A stretch of 64,000 bases of DNA. It comes from Luteibacter jiangsuensis (GTDB taxonomy: Bacteria > Pseudomonadota > Gammaproteobacteria > Xanthomonadales > Rhodanobacteraceae). The stretch spans positions 62,001 to 126,000 of the forward strand of contig NZ_JAUSSK010000005.1 in the NCBI RefSeq assembly GCF_030812295.1, in the 5' to 3' direction. This document shows, piece by piece, positions 19,376 to 28,516 of this stretch; position 1 is the first letter of the stretch, and each line of letters opens with the position of its first letter. The notes beneath the pieces were generated by a model. That model searched no databases and was not told the origin of the DNA. It saw nothing but the letters and a program-made list of their open reading frames with translations. The position numbers and the translations under genes were made by a program.

Positions 19376-20242
19376 TCAGGCCGACAGGAACGCCAACGAG
19401 GCCGCTACCACCGTTTCATCGTCCACCACGCGGCGATGGCCCAGGCGGGCGGTCTTGAGCAACCTCGCCCCCGGCCAGAGGCTGACATACAGTTCGCCTT
19501 CGCCCACCGGCACGTCGCGGTCCGAAACGTCATGCACGACCAGCAAGGGCTGGGCCCGCTTCGGTGCGTGGTGGCGGATATGCAGGTCGTCGATACGGAC
19601 GCCGGTGCGCTCCGCAAGCACATCGTGCAATGCCGGCCTCAGGTGCTCGCCCAGCCGCACGAAACGCGCGAACCGTCGCGTCGCCGCCTGCGGATCGGCG
19701 GCGGGCGCGATCAATACGACACGCTTCGCGGTCCATCCGTCGTCCAGCGCAAGCGTGACCGCCGCACCACCCAGCGAATGGGCGACCACACCCTCCGCGT
19801 CACCGTAGTGGCGCCCTATCGCGCTTACCGTGCGGGCGAAATCGGGCAGCGTGCACAACGTGCCTCCGCTATGTCCGTGTCCCGGCTGGTCGAAAGCCAC
19901 GGCCGCCCATCCATGGTCGAGAAGGCGGGCCGTCCAGTTCTCCCAGCGCAAACCCATGCTCGACCACCCATGCACCAGCAAGATGTAAGGCTGTGTCGAC
20001 GGGTCGCCCCAGACGTACGTGGCGATCGGGATCCCGTCGACCTCCACGGCCTCCCGGCGGGCCGACATCGTCGTCAGGGCGCCCGCTGCGCGCTCGCGAC
20101 TGCTCGGTAGCGGCGTCTGGAAGAGCCGCGCCGCATGGACGACGGTCCGCTTGGGAAAAAAGTGGCTGCCGAGCCGATACGCGACACGTATACCCAGCAG
20201 GGTCGCGATGGTGCGGGCGCCGAAGCGCCGGGGTGGTTTCAT
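19376..20242 (-). CDS. Alpha/beta hydrolase
   Basis: 288 residues. The alpha/beta hydrolase core shows [16 protein letters not shown] (oxyanion region HGW), [12 protein letters not shown], nucleophile elbow AHSLGG (Ser within a GxSxG-like motif), a likely acid in [14 protein letters not shown], and a C-terminal His in LGHRRVV. The first ~55 residues are basic and may be an amphipathic or membrane-proximal extension. The substrate is unknown. Transcribed in the same direction as icmF but 101 nt upstream, possibly as a separate unit. Confidence 0.85.
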   Translation of the reverse strand: MKPPRRFGARTIATLLGIRVAYRLGSHFFPKRTVVHAARLFQTPLPSSRERAAGALTTMSARREAVEVDGIPIATYVWGDPSTQPYILLVHGWSSMGLRWENWTARLLDHGWAAVAFDQPGHGHSGGTLCTLPDFARTVSAIGRHYGDAEGVVAHSLGGAAVTLALDDGWTAKRVVLIAPAADPQAATRRFARFVRLGEHLRPALHDVLAERTGVRIDDLHIRHHAPKRAQPLLVVHDVSDRDVPVGEGELYVSLWPGARLLKTARLGHRRVVDDETVVAASLAFLSA

Positions 20243-20397
20243 GGGAGGACCGGGTCATGTAGGCCCCCGGATTATCCCGCATCCGGGCTTTTCACGAACC
20301 TGAACGCTCGCCTTGGAGGGGAGTCAACCTTGCCCCCGGAGCTCGCGTTCTGGCGCACGAATCCGCATCCGCGGACGTCCCGGAGGAACTGCACACC

Positions 20398-20739
20398 ATG
20401 ACCACCCTGACCCGCACCCTCGCCGCCGTCGCCGCCCTGGGCCTGGCTGTCGGCGCCGCGAGCTACACGCCGCCCGCCACCGCAAGGGAATATGTGTCGG
20501 TCACCGTGAGCAATCGTCCGCCGCCGCCGCGCTTCGAGCGCGTTCCTCCGCCCCGTGCGGGCTACGTCTGGGCACCCGGCTACTGGAACTGGGCGGGTGG
20601 GCGCTACGTCTGGGTAGGCGGCCACTGGTATGCGGGGCGGCCCGGCTACGTCTACCGGCCCCCGGCCTGGCGCCCTTACGGCCGTGGCTGGCGGATCGAA
20701 CGGGAAACCTGGTACCGGGATCCGCACTGGCACCGCTGA
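20398..20739 (+). CDS. YXWGXW-repeat secreted protein
   Basis: 113 residues with a signal peptide (about 1-29). The mature part is Pro/Arg/Trp/Tyr-rich with repeated aromatic-Gly-Trp units (APGYWNWAGGRYVWVGGHWY, then PAWRPYGRGWRIE), the pattern of YXWGXW/BcpO-related repeat proteins. These are small envelope proteins of unknown function. GGAGG lies upstream of the ATG. A terminator-like hairpin follows. Confidence 0.82.
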   Translation: MTTLTRTLAAVAALGLAVGAASYTPPATAREYVSVTVSNRPPPPRFERVPPPRAGYVWAPGYWNWAGGRYVWVGGHWYAGRPGYVYRPPAWRPYGRGWRIERETWYRDPHWHR

Positions 20740-20804
20740 GCCCGTGCTGCGCCGCACCTACACTGAGCGCCACAACGGTTTAAACTAGGCAGCTGACACG
20801 ACAT

Positions 20805-20838
20805 ATCGCCCCCGCCTCGCAGGCCGGGGCGATTTTTT
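20805..20838 (+). terminator. Terminator-like hairpin upstream of leucine dehydrogenase
   Basis: Arms ATCGCCCC...GCCT and AGGC...GGGGCGAT with one C:C mismatch and a CGC loop, followed directly by TTTTTTT. It probably ends the transcript of the YXWGXW gene; because it also lies ~90 nt before the dehydrogenase start, a leader/attenuator role is possible. Confidence 0.75.
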
Positions 20839-20930
20839 TGGACGGTCACAATCATCCACCGGTGGTCCCCACCGCCGGTTTTCACCTAGAGGGCGGTGCT
20901 GCTGCCGCTCGACACTGGAGTTAGCGTTCG

Positions 20931-22034
20931 ATGATTTTCGAAACCATCGCCAACACGGGCCACGAAGAAGTCGTCTTCTGCCATAACAAGGACGCGGGCC
21001 TGAAGGCCATCATCGCGATCCACAACACCGTGCTTGGCCCGTCCCTGGGCGGCCTGCGCATGTGGCCGTACAAGACCGAGCAGGATGCCGTCAACGACGT
21101 GCTCCGTCTGTCGCGTGGCATGACCTACAAGAACGCGGTGGCCGGCCTGAATCTCGGCGGCGGCAAGGCCGTGATCATCGGCGATCCCTCCAAGGACAAG
21201 TCCGAGGCGCTGTTCCGCGCCTTCGGCCGTTTCGTCAACTCGCTCAACGGCCGCTACATCACCGCCGAGGACGTGGGCATCGACGTCAACGACATGGAAT
21301 ACGTTTACCGCGAGACCGAATACGTCACCGGCGTGCACCAGGTGCATGGCGGTTCGGGCGATCCCTCGCCGTTCACCGCGTTCGGCACCCTGCAGGGCCT
21401 GATGGCCGCGCTGCAGAGCAAGCACGGCAATGAAGACGTCGGCAAGTACAGCTATGCCGTGCAGGGCTGCGGCCATGTGGGCAGCGAATTCATCAAGCTG
21501 CTGCGCGAGCAGGGCGCGAAGGTGTTCGTCACCGACATCAACAAGGACGCGGTGCAGCGTTGTGTCGACGAACTCGGTTGCGAGGCCGTGGGCCTGGACG
21601 AGATCTACGACGTCGACGCCGATGTCTACAGCCCGTGCGCCCTTGGCGGCACGATCAACGAGCAGACGATCGACCGCATCAAGGCGAAGATCATCTGCGG
21701 CGCGGCCAACAACCAGCTCGCCACCGACGCCATCGGTGACGAAGTCGCACGTCGCGGCATCGTCTACGCCCCGGACTACGCGGTGAACGCAGGTGGCGTG
21801 ATGAACGTCTCGCTGGAGATCGACGGCTACAACCGCGAGCGCGCCATGCGCATGATGCGCACGATCTACTACAACGTCGGCCGCATCTTCGAGATCTCCG
21901 CCCGCGACAACATCCCGACCTACAAGGCCGCGGACCGCATGGCGGAAGAGCGCATCAGCGCCATCGGCAAGATCCGCCTGCCCCACATGGGCAACGGCGC
22001 ACCGCGCTTCCAGGGCCGCATGCGCGGGCAGTAA
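20931..22034 (+). CDS. Leucine dehydrogenase (Glu/Leu/Phe/Val dehydrogenase family)
   Basis: 367 residues. The N-terminal dimerisation/catalytic domain has GPSLGGLRMWPY and GLNLGGGKAVI, containing the active-site Lys79. The NAD-binding domain has QGCGHVGSEF, and CGAANNQLA lies near the nicotinamide site. The length and the GGLRMWPYKTEQDAVNDVLR block fit leucine/valine dehydrogenase rather than the longer glutamate dehydrogenase. It oxidatively deaminates leucine and other branched-chain amino acids to 2-oxo acids, feeding branched-chain acyl-CoA synthesis or breakdown. GGAG lies about 10 nt upstream of the ATG. A strong terminator follows. Confidence 0.92.
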   Translation: MIFETIANTGHEEVVFCHNKDAGLKAIIAIHNTVLGPSLGGLRMWPYKTEQDAVNDVLRLSRGMTYKNAVAGLNLGGGKAVIIGDPSKDKSEALFRAFGRFVNSLNGRYITAEDVGIDVNDMEYVYRETEYVTGVHQVHGGSGDPSPFTAFGTLQGLMAALQSKHGNEDVGKYSYAVQGCGHVGSEFIKLLREQGAKVFVTDINKDAVQRCVDELGCEAVGLDEIYDVDADVYSPCALGGTINEQTIDRIKAKIICGAANNQLATDAIGDEVARRGIVYAPDYAVNAGGVMNVSLEIDGYNRERAMRMMRTIYYNVGRIFEISARDNIPTYKAADRMAEERISAIGKIRLPHMGNGAPRFQGRMRGQ

Positions 22035-22054
22035 GCGCTACGCATAATGGGCAA

Positions 22055-22095
22055 CGAAGAAGCCGCCGGCGCGATCCGGCGGCTTCTTTCGTTTC
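22055..22095 (+). terminator. Rho-independent terminator of leucine dehydrogenase
   Basis: Long stem GAAGCCGCCGG / CCGGCGGCTTC with loop CGCGAT, ending in TTTCGTTT. Confidence 0.88.
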
Positions 22096-22212
22096 GGGAT
22101 TACGCCATCTGGACGGGTACCCTCGCCTACCGGCGGGGGCGACGCCAGGCATACGCTGGACGCGGCGGTTACATTCGAGCCCGCCATCGACAACCCTGGG
22201 AGCGGATGCATC

Positions 22213-22425
22213 ATGAACAACGGAAGGCAGAATGGCACGGTCAAATGGTTCAACGACGCGAAGGGATTCGGCTTCATCGCGCCGGAAACGGGTGCCGATG
22301 TTTTCGTGCACTACCGATCCATCCAGACGGCGGGTTTCAAGTCACTGAAGGAAGGACAGAGGGTGTCGTTCATCGTGGTACAAGGCCAGAAAGGCTTGCA
22401 GGCCGACGACGTACAGCCCCTTTGA
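22213..22425 (+). CDS. CspA-family cold-shock protein
   Basis: 70 residues, a single cold-shock domain. RNP1 is KGFGFI (within [14 protein letters not shown]) and RNP2 is VFVHYRSI, slightly altered from the usual VFVHFSAI. It starts [12 protein letters not shown] and ends [11 protein letters not shown]. It binds single-stranded RNA/DNA as an RNA chaperone; whether it is cold-induced cannot be told. Followed closely by the delta-60 repeat gene. Confidence 0.93.
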   Translation: MNNGRQNGTVKWFNDAKGFGFIAPETGADVFVHYRSIQTAGFKSLKEGQRVSFIVVQGQKGLQADDVQPL

Positions 22426-22473
22426 AGGTTGGTCGCGGCACATGAATGGAATGGACGGCCAAGGAGAGACACC

Positions 22474-23748
22474 GTGAATGGCAATGCATCGAAAACACAT
22501 TCGAGCCGGGCCGGCGGGCTCGACCCAACGTTCGGCGACAACGGAATGGTCGTCCTTTCCGCCCCGGGATTCGACCAGATGAGAGCATACGGCGTCACCA
22601 GCGATGCGCGTGACGACACGGTCTATGTCTCGGGCAGTTGTATTCGCACGGGCAAGGATGAGAACAGCGCCTTCGTGATGAAACTGCGTGCCGACGGTTC
22701 CGTCGATGCCACCTTCGGCAACGGGGGCCTGAGCCTCGTTACTCCGTCGATCGGAGCGGAAGCCCTACACGTCCACGTGCAACCGAACGGCAATATCCTG
22801 GTGCACCTGACGATGTCCGTGAAAGACTCGATCGTCCACGCACTCGCGATGGTGGAGTCCCATGGCGTCCCCGACGAGACTTTCGGGAACGACGGCTTGG
22901 CTGTGCTGGACATGGAGTTCCATGCCCTCATCCACGCAACGGTGACCCCGCTGGAAGATGGGCGCATCCTGGTCGTGGGTAAACGCCAACACAAGCAGAA
23001 CGCAAAGATCGAAGGCGTCATCCTTCGATTGCTGGCCAATGGGCAATGGGACATGACGTTGAACAGGGGAGGCATACTCCCTTTGAGCAGCTTCCCCGGC
23101 CAGGTGGACGAAGAGAATGTCCAGTGCGGCCATGCCCAGGGCCACGCTTTCGTCGTGGCAGGCCAATACGCCGGCATGTTGCTCGTTCGCCGCTACTTCG
23201 ATGACGGAAGTATCGACGGTGCGTTCGGCCTCGACGGGGACTTCGCGATACCGATCAACGCCGAGTCCGGTCACACCGCGGTGGGCTCCCTCGACGACCT
23301 CATCCCCGCCGACGATGGGGCGTTCATCGTCATCGGCATGAATGCGGTCCCCGAGCAGGGCTATGAACTTCACGGATTCCTTGCCGGCGTGGATTCGACG
23401 GGCAAGCCGGATCGCACGTTCAATGGCGGCGAGATTCTCTACACCACGGCAGCCGTGGGGCCTTCGCGACTGAAGACGGGCGGATTCGACGGCGAGGGGC
23501 GCTTCATCGCGGTCGGTACCCGTGGCGGCCTGCTCTCCGATGGCATCCTGATCGGCCGCTACCTCGCTTCCGGAGCCCTCGATACCTCATTCGGCGAACT
23601 GGACGGCTTCGTGTTCTTCAACGATCCAACCCATACCGAGATCCGCCGCGGTTTCGCGATGCAAGGCGATCGGGGCATCCTGGTTTCGGGCCAGATCTCG
23701 GGACTGGACGGCTCGCGTGCAGTGGTAATGCGATTCGTGAATACCTGA
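22474..23748 (+). CDS. Delta-60 repeat protein
   Basis: 424 residues from a GTG start chosen because AAGGAGAG lies just upstream; TTG and ATG further upstream lack this. The protein is made of about seven ~55-residue delta-60 repeats, recognisable by GGLDPTFGDNGMVVL, DGSVDATFGNGGLSLV, VPDETFGNDGLAVLD, DGSIDGAFGLDGDFAI, KPDRTFNGGEILY and SGALDTSFGELDGF. It is predicted to be an all-beta propeller. No signal peptide is visible, which is unusual because many delta-60 proteins are secreted. Function is unknown. Confidence 0.82.
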   Translation: MNGNASKTHSSRAGGLDPTFGDNGMVVLSAPGFDQMRAYGVTSDARDDTVYVSGSCIRTGKDENSAFVMKLRADGSVDATFGNGGLSLVTPSIGAEALHVHVQPNGNILVHLTMSVKDSIVHALAMVESHGVPDETFGNDGLAVLDMEFHALIHATVTPLEDGRILVVGKRQHKQNAKIEGVILRLLANGQWDMTLNRGGILPLSSFPGQVDEENVQCGHAQGHAFVVAGQYAGMLLVRRYFDDGSIDGAFGLDGDFAIPINAESGHTAVGSLDDLIPADDGAFIVIGMNAVPEQGYELHGFLAGVDSTGKPDRTFNGGEILYTTAAVGPSRLKTGGFDGEGRFIAVGTRGGLLSDGILIGRYLASGALDTSFGELDGFVFFNDPTHTEIRRGFAMQGDRGILVSGQISGLDGSRAVVMRFVNT

Positions 23749-23770
23749 AGCGCCACGGCCGGCATTCCGG

Positions 23771-23905
23771 TCAAGGCGACGCGACGACCAGGTTCGTCGC
23801 GGTCACGGTGGGCACCGGCGCGGTCACCATCGCGCCCAGGGTCAACAGGCAGGTCAGGACGGCGGCGACGAAGAAGGTTTTCAGCATGGCGGTCTCGAAT
23901 TTCAC
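23771..23905 (-). CDS. Putative 44-residue membrane/secreted peptide
   Basis: GTG start with GGAGAA at ideal spacing. The product begins MKFETAMLKTFFVAAVLTC and continues LLTLGAMVTAPVPTVTATN, a short basic N-terminus plus one hydrophobic segment, consistent with a small membrane peptide or a signal peptide with a very short mature part. An internal ATG at 23887 is an alternative start. No family is recognised and no homology support is available, so this is tentative. Confidence 0.45.
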   Translation of the reverse strand: MKFETAMLKTFFVAAVLTCLLTLGAMVTAPVPTVTATNLVVASP

Positions 23906-24436
23906 GGTCGTTCTCCAGGACGATGGATGAAGATGTTTCGAGAGGGGTATCGCAAGGGCCGTGCCAACCGCTGGACCGGGCTGGAAGGCGCTTTCCACGG
24001 GACTTCGTGCGGAGCGTCCGCGATACCGGTACGTGTCCGCGGACGGTACGGCGTCCGGACGGCCGTCGCGTCCGGACGCCCGAGGCTGGCAAGGAGCCCG
24101 TGGAACCGATCCTGGTGGGAGTCGACCTTGTCGGCGATCCCGCGATAGCGGGCCAGGGCATGGCAAGCACTCATCGCCGACAGGGTCGGCTCCCACCCCA
24201 GGCGGTTCGCACCGTCCCCATGTTCCGGGCTTCGATCTGCTACACTTTCCGCACCCGGGCACTCTTGTAAGGCTTTGCCTACACGGCGCTTTTGGGTTCA
24301 GGGGAATGCCGCCGGATGGCGGCGACAACCAGAGCATTCCGATCACCTTCGTCGCCTCGATGGTGGCGCCCGTTTCCGTTTGCCCTCGCGGGCGCGGGCC
24401 TGCGCGACCCCGGGGATGAAATGGACTTACCGAGCT
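23906..24436. other. Non-coding region upstream of the aryl-polyene operon
   Basis: 531 nt without a credible gene. It holds the inverted REP-like pair (24114-24198) and, closer to the first acyl carrier protein gene, a less GC-rich stretch around 24236-24280 (CTGCTACACTTTCCGC; CTCTTGTAAGGC) that is the likely place for the operon promoter. No -35/-10 pair is clear enough to call. Confidence 0.4.
24114..24198. repeat. Inverted pair of REP-like elements
   Basis: Left 24114-24138 (GGTGGGAGTCGACC...TCGGCGAT), then a CCCGCGATAGCGGG hairpin (24139-24152), then the right copy 24173-24198 (ATCGCCGACAGGGTCGGCTC, then CCACCC). The left part repeats the composite at 524-565, including the second small hairpin. 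Confidence 0.75.
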
Positions 24437-24706
24437 ATGAGCGCGATCCCAGCTGAAACCTTTACCTCCGACGACGTCCTCGCTCGTCTCCGCTCGGTCC
24501 TGCACGAGACCTTCGAGATCGATCCGAGCAAGGTGACCCCGGAAGCCAACCTCTTCACCGACCTCGAACTGGACAGCATCGACGCGATCGATCTCGCGAT
24601 CCAGGTCCAGGACATGACCGGCACCCGGATCAAGCCCGAGGACTTCAAGAGCGTGCGTACGGTCGGCGACGTCGTCGCCACCGTGCAGTCACTGCTCACC
24701 CGCTGA
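24437..24706 (+). CDS. Acyl carrier protein (aryl-polyene cluster)
   Basis: 89 residues with the phosphopantetheine attachment Ser in ELDSIDAIDLAI. A four-helix ACP pattern is evident (FEIDPSKVTPEANLFTDLEL, IKPEDFKSVRTVGDVV). First gene of the tightly packed operon. It would carry the growing polyene or its starter as a thioester. The start at MSAIPAET was preferred over one 21 nt upstream, which would add residues unlike an ACP. Confidence 0.92.
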   Translation: MSAIPAETFTSDDVLARLRSVLHETFEIDPSKVTPEANLFTDLELDSIDAIDLAIQVQDMTGTRIKPEDFKSVRTVGDVVATVQSLLTR

Positions 24707-24714
24707 GCGGACCG

Positions 24715-25512
24715 ATGGCGGGCAGGCCAGGACCGCGCGATGCCGCGGCGCGCTCCTTCGCGCCCTGCGCCGTCGTACCGATCTACAACCACGGACGAAC
24801 CATCGCCGCCACGGCAAACGCCCTGGCGGCGCATGGCTTGCCCGTACTGATCGTCGACGACGGTTCGAACGGCGAGACACGCGACATCCTCGACGCCCTG
24901 GTCACTGGCCGCGACGAGCTTCGCCTGATCCGCCTGCCCGGCAACGCAGGCAAGGGCGCCGCCCTCACCGCCGGGTTCCTCGCAGCGCACGCTGCGGGTT
25001 ACAGCCATGTGCTGCAGATCGACGCCGATGGGCAGCACGATACGGCCGATGTGCCGCGCTTCCTCGACGAGGCCCGCACCATGCCGGGGGCGATGATCTG
25101 CGGACGGCCGATCTACGACGATTCGGTGCCGCGCGCACGCCTCTATGGCCGCTACCTCACCCATGCCTGTGTCTGGGTCGAAACGCTCTCGCTCGATATC
25201 CAGGATTCCATGTGCGGCTATCGTCTCTACCCGCTCGCCGATACCTGCGCCGAGATAGCGCGCAAGCCGCTTCCGGCACGCATGGACTTCGACACCGAAA
25301 TCGCGGTACGCCTGTACTGGCGCGGCGTACCGGTACGAAACGTACCGACGCGCGTGATCTACCCCGAAGACGGCCTGTCGCACTTCCGGATGTGGCACGA
25401 CAACGTCCGCATCAGCGCCATGCACACACGTCTGTTGCTCGGCATGCTGCCGCGCATGCCACGCCTGCTCCTTCGCAAGTTCAACCGAAGGAACGCCCGA
25501 TGCGCCGCCTGA
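24715..25512 (+). CDS. Family 2 glycosyltransferase
   Basis: 265 residues, GT-A fold. VVPIYNHGRTIAATANAL at the N-terminus, VLIVDDGSNGET (DDG), and QIDADGQHD (the DxD-like metal/sugar-nucleotide site). FRMWHDNVRI near the C-terminus is seen in GT2 proteins of aryl-polyene clusters. It likely transfers a sugar to the polyene or to its lipid carrier. It overlaps the next gene by 13 nt and lies 8 nt after the ACP stop. Confidence 0.9.
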   Translation: MAGRPGPRDAAARSFAPCAVVPIYNHGRTIAATANALAAHGLPVLIVDDGSNGETRDILDALVTGRDELRLIRLPGNAGKGAALTAGFLAAHAAGYSHVLQIDADGQHDTADVPRFLDEARTMPGAMICGRPIYDDSVPRARLYGRYLTHACVWVETLSLDIQDSMCGYRLYPLADTCAEIARKPLPARMDFDTEIAVRLYWRGVPVRNVPTRVIYPEDGLSHFRMWHDNVRISAMHTRLLLGMLPRMPRLLLRKFNRRNARCAA

Positions 25513-26108
25513 TCGCCCTCGCCGCCCTGCTCTGCGCGTTTGCTTCCCACGCCCAGGCGCCCGCCCTCGTGGACGGCATCCTGACGCAACTCGCCCGGCA
25601 CGCCCAGGTGCGTGCCGCGTTCACCCAGAGCCGCGAGAACCCCGCGCTGGCGCAACCCCAGGTCAGCCATGGCGACCTCCTCTTCGTTGTCGGCCGCGGC
25701 ATGCTCTGGCACACGCGCAATCCCTTCGACGATAACCTCGTGCTCACCACGGACGGCACCTCGCGACTGGATGCGCAGGGCAAGCTCGAACGCGTTCGCG
25801 ACGGCAATCGTGGCGTCAGCCAGGTTTCGGCGATGCTGCAATCGCTGCTCGCCGGACAATCCACCGAAGCCATGCGCCAGTTCAGCGTCACCGCGGAGGG
25901 CTCGCCGGAACGCTGGACTTTGCGTTTCGTACCGCGCCAGGCGCGCATGGCCCGCGTACTGGCCGGCATCACGCTGAAGGGCGACGCCTTCCTGCAGTCG
26001 ATCGAGGTCGACCTGGCCAATGGCGAACGTACCCACATCACCTTCTCCGACACGCGCGACGCGGGGCCACTCACCCTGCTCGAAGCCAAGGTGCTCGGCG
26101 TCCCATGA
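25500..26108 (+). CDS. LolA-like outer-membrane lipoprotein carrier protein
   Basis: 202 residues with a signal peptide (MRRLIALAALLCAFASHA). LolA-like features are AAFTQSRENPALAQPQVSHG, GRGMLWHTRNPFDDNLVLTT and a later segment TLRFVPRQARMARVLAGI. Such LolA homologues are standard in aryl-polyene/xanthomonadin clusters, where with the MMPL protein they are thought to move the product across the periplasm. AAGGA lies 8 nt before the ATG, inside the glycosyltransferase gene. Confidence 0.88.
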   Translation: MRRLIALAALLCAFASHAQAPALVDGILTQLARHAQVRAAFTQSRENPALAQPQVSHGDLLFVVGRGMLWHTRNPFDDNLVLTTDGTSRLDAQGKLERVRDGNRGVSQVSAMLQSLLAGQSTEAMRQFSVTAEGSPERWTLRFVPRQARMARVLAGITLKGDAFLQSIEVDLANGERTHITFSDTRDAGPLTLLEAKVLGVP

Positions 26109-28516
26109 GGCAGGCTCCCACCGCGGTGCGTGCCGGCTTGTTCGCGTTCGCGGCGCTGGCAGCCTGCGTGTTGTGCGCATGGTTGCTGTTCGGCCGCGGT
26201 GTCTCGCCGCTGCAGACCGACCTGCTGACCATGCTGCCGGCCACCGAGCGCCATCCCCTGGCGGAAGACGCGGTGGAACGGCTGGCGAAGTCCAGCGGTG
26301 ACCGCATGGTGCTGCTGGTGGGCAGCGCCGATGACGGCACCGCCAAGGACGCCGCGCGCGAGCTGGGCGCCGCGCTGGGCGGCGATCCCGTCTTCTCCTC
26401 GGTCATCGCCGAACTGCCGCCCTTCGACCTCGAACAGCTCGTCACCCCGTTCCTGCCGTTCCGCTTCCACCTGCTGACGGCGGAAGATCGCGCCGCCATC
26501 GTGGCGCCGGGCTTCGATCCCGTCGCCGCGCTCAGGCGGCGGTTGAATGAACCTTTCGGCGCGAACGTGGGCGCGAAACTCACCGACGATCCGTTCGGCT
26601 GGCTGCAACACTGGCTCGACCGCCAGCCATGGAACCGCGCCACCCTCGTGCCCGAGGACGACCTGCTCGTCGCGCATCGCGGCGATGGGAGTCATGTCCT
26701 GGTGATCGCCACGCTCAACGGCTCGTCATACGACGACACCGTGCAGCGCCAGGCGCTGGCGGCGCTGGCCAAGGCGGAAAAGGCCATGGCGGCGAAGCAC
26801 CCGGATGCACGACTGCTGCGCACCGGAGCGATCTTCTATGCCGCCGCGGCGCGTGCCGGCGCGGAACGGGACACCCATGTGGTCGGCATCGCCTCGTCGC
26901 TCGGCATCGCGGCCTTGTTGCTGTTCGTATTCCGTTCGGTCCGGCCGCTGCTGATCGCCTTCGTTTCCACCGCGATCGGCGTGGTCGGCGCCATCGTCGC
27001 CACGGTGCTGGTGTTTGGCCAGTTGCACCTGCCGACCCTGGTCTTCGGTGCGGCGTTGCTGGGCGAAGCGGTGGATTATTCGATCCAGTACCTTTGCGCG
27101 CGTGCCAACGCAGGCCAGGCGTGGAACGCCGCGCGCGGCGTGCGGCAGGTCCGCCCGGCGCTGCTGCTGGCACTGGCCACGTCCCTGCTCGGTTATGCGC
27201 TGCTCGCGCTCGTCCCCTTTCCCGCGTTGCGGCAAATGGCCTGTTTCGCCATCGCCGGCATGACCGTCGCCTGCGCCAGCGTGTTCTGGCTGCTGCCGGT
27301 GTTGGCGGCGAAGCCGGCACGCGCACCGCTTGCCCCTTCCCTGGTGCGGCTGGCGCTCGGCTGGCAGCGCATCGCCTCGGGTCGCCACGCCCTCGCGGCC
27401 ATCGTCGTGCTGGCGCTGCTCGCCCTTCCCGGCTGGCTGCGCCTCGGACACGACGACGACATCCATCTGCTCATCTCGCCGCCGAAGTCGCTCGAGGCAC
27501 AAACGGCCGCGATCCGCGACATCGCCGGCTTCGGGGGCGGTAGCCAGTTCTGGCTGGTGGAAGGCAAGGACGCCGAGCAGGTGCTGCAACGCGAGGAAGC
27601 ACTCACCGATCGCCTGCGCAGGTGGCGGGATGACGGCAAGCTCAGCGGCTGGACCGGCGTGAGCACGATGCTGCCCTCGATGAAACGGCAACAGGCCAAC
27701 CTCGCCGCGGTCTCCGATGTCTTCTGCGGGACTGCGCCTGCGCGCGAATCGGACGATGCCGGAACCCCGGCGGTCATCGCGGGAAAATGCCGTGGCAAGG
27801 TCCGCTCCGCCATGCTGACGGCGGGCTTCAAGGCCGAGGCGGCCGACGCCTACGAGGCCACCTTCCCGGGCCGGGCGCTCACCCTCGACGACTGGCTCAA
27901 GACACCCGTATACACTCCTTTTCACTACCTATGGATGAGCGGGGAGCATGGCACCGGCAGTATCGTGCTGCCGCAGGGCCAGGACGACGTGAACCTGCTG
28001 CGTACCGCCACCGAAGGCCTGCCCGGCGTCTCGCTGATCGACAAGCCCGCCGGCATCTCCCTGTTGTTCGGCCGCTATCGCGGCTACGCGGATATCTGGC
28101 TGGGTGCGGCACTGGCGCTGGTCGGCCTTGCCTTCGCCTGGCGCTACGGTCCACGCGCCGCCTGGCGCGTGCTCCTGCCGCCGGCCGCCGGCATCGTCTT
28201 CAGCGTCGCCGCGCTCGGCTATCTCGACCAACCGCTCACGTTGTTCCACATCATGGCCTTGATGCTGGTGCTCGGCGTCGGCGCGAACTACGCCGTCTTC
28301 CTTCGCGAAGGCGAGCCCCACGCCGCCCATGTTCCCGGGGCCGCCTACGCGGGCGTACTGCTATCGGCCGTCACGGCCCTGCTCTCCTTCGGGCTGCTCG
28401 CGCTCAGCACGATGCCCGCCCTCCGGCATTTCGGTCTTACCCTGCTCCTTGGGATCGGCTTCACCGCGCTGCTGGCGCCGGTCAGCGTCCCCGCACCAAA
28501 GAAGTCCAACGCATGA
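26105..28516 (+). CDS. MMPL/RND-family exporter (aryl-polyene cluster)
   Basis: 803 residues. One N-terminal membrane helix, a large periplasmic loop (about 35-245), a bundle of about five helices (250-420; LLFVFRSVRPLLIAFVSTAI, LGEAVDYSIQYL), a second loop and a second bundle (about 640-790; HIMALMLVLGVGANYAVFL). This duplicated layout is that of MMPL/RND transporters, which use the proton gradient to export lipids. Overlaps the LolA gene and the next ketosynthase by ATGA, so translation is probably coupled. Confidence 0.9.
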   Translation: MRQAPTAVRAGLFAFAALAACVLCAWLLFGRGVSPLQTDLLTMLPATERHPLAEDAVERLAKSSGDRMVLLVGSADDGTAKDAARELGAALGGDPVFSSVIAELPPFDLEQLVTPFLPFRFHLLTAEDRAAIVAPGFDPVAALRRRLNEPFGANVGAKLTDDPFGWLQHWLDRQPWNRATLVPEDDLLVAHRGDGSHVLVIATLNGSSYDDTVQRQALAALAKAEKAMAAKHPDARLLRTGAIFYAAAARAGAERDTHVVGIASSLGIAALLLFVFRSVRPLLIAFVSTAIGVVGAIVATVLVFGQLHLPTLVFGAALLGEAVDYSIQYLCARANAGQAWNAARGVRQVRPALLLALATSLLGYALLALVPFPALRQMACFAIAGMTVACASVFWLLPVLAAKPARAPLAPSLVRLALGWQRIASGRHALAAIVVLALLALPGWLRLGHDDDIHLLISPPKSLEAQTAAIRDIAGFGGGSQFWLVEGKDAEQVLQREEALTDRLRRWRDDGKLSGWTGVSTMLPSMKRQQANLAAVSDVFCGTAPARESDDAGTPAVIAGKCRGKVRSAMLTAGFKAEAADAYEATFPGRALTLDDWLKTPVYTPFHYLWMSGEHGTGSIVLPQGQDDVNLLRTATEGLPGVSLIDKPAGISLLFGRYRGYADIWLGAALALVGLAFAWRYGPRAAWRVLLPPAAGIVFSVAALGYLDQPLTLFHIMALMLVLGVGANYAVFLREGEPHAAHVPGAAYAGVLLSAVTALLSFGLLALSTMPALRHFGLTLLLGIGFTALLAPVSVPAPKKSNA

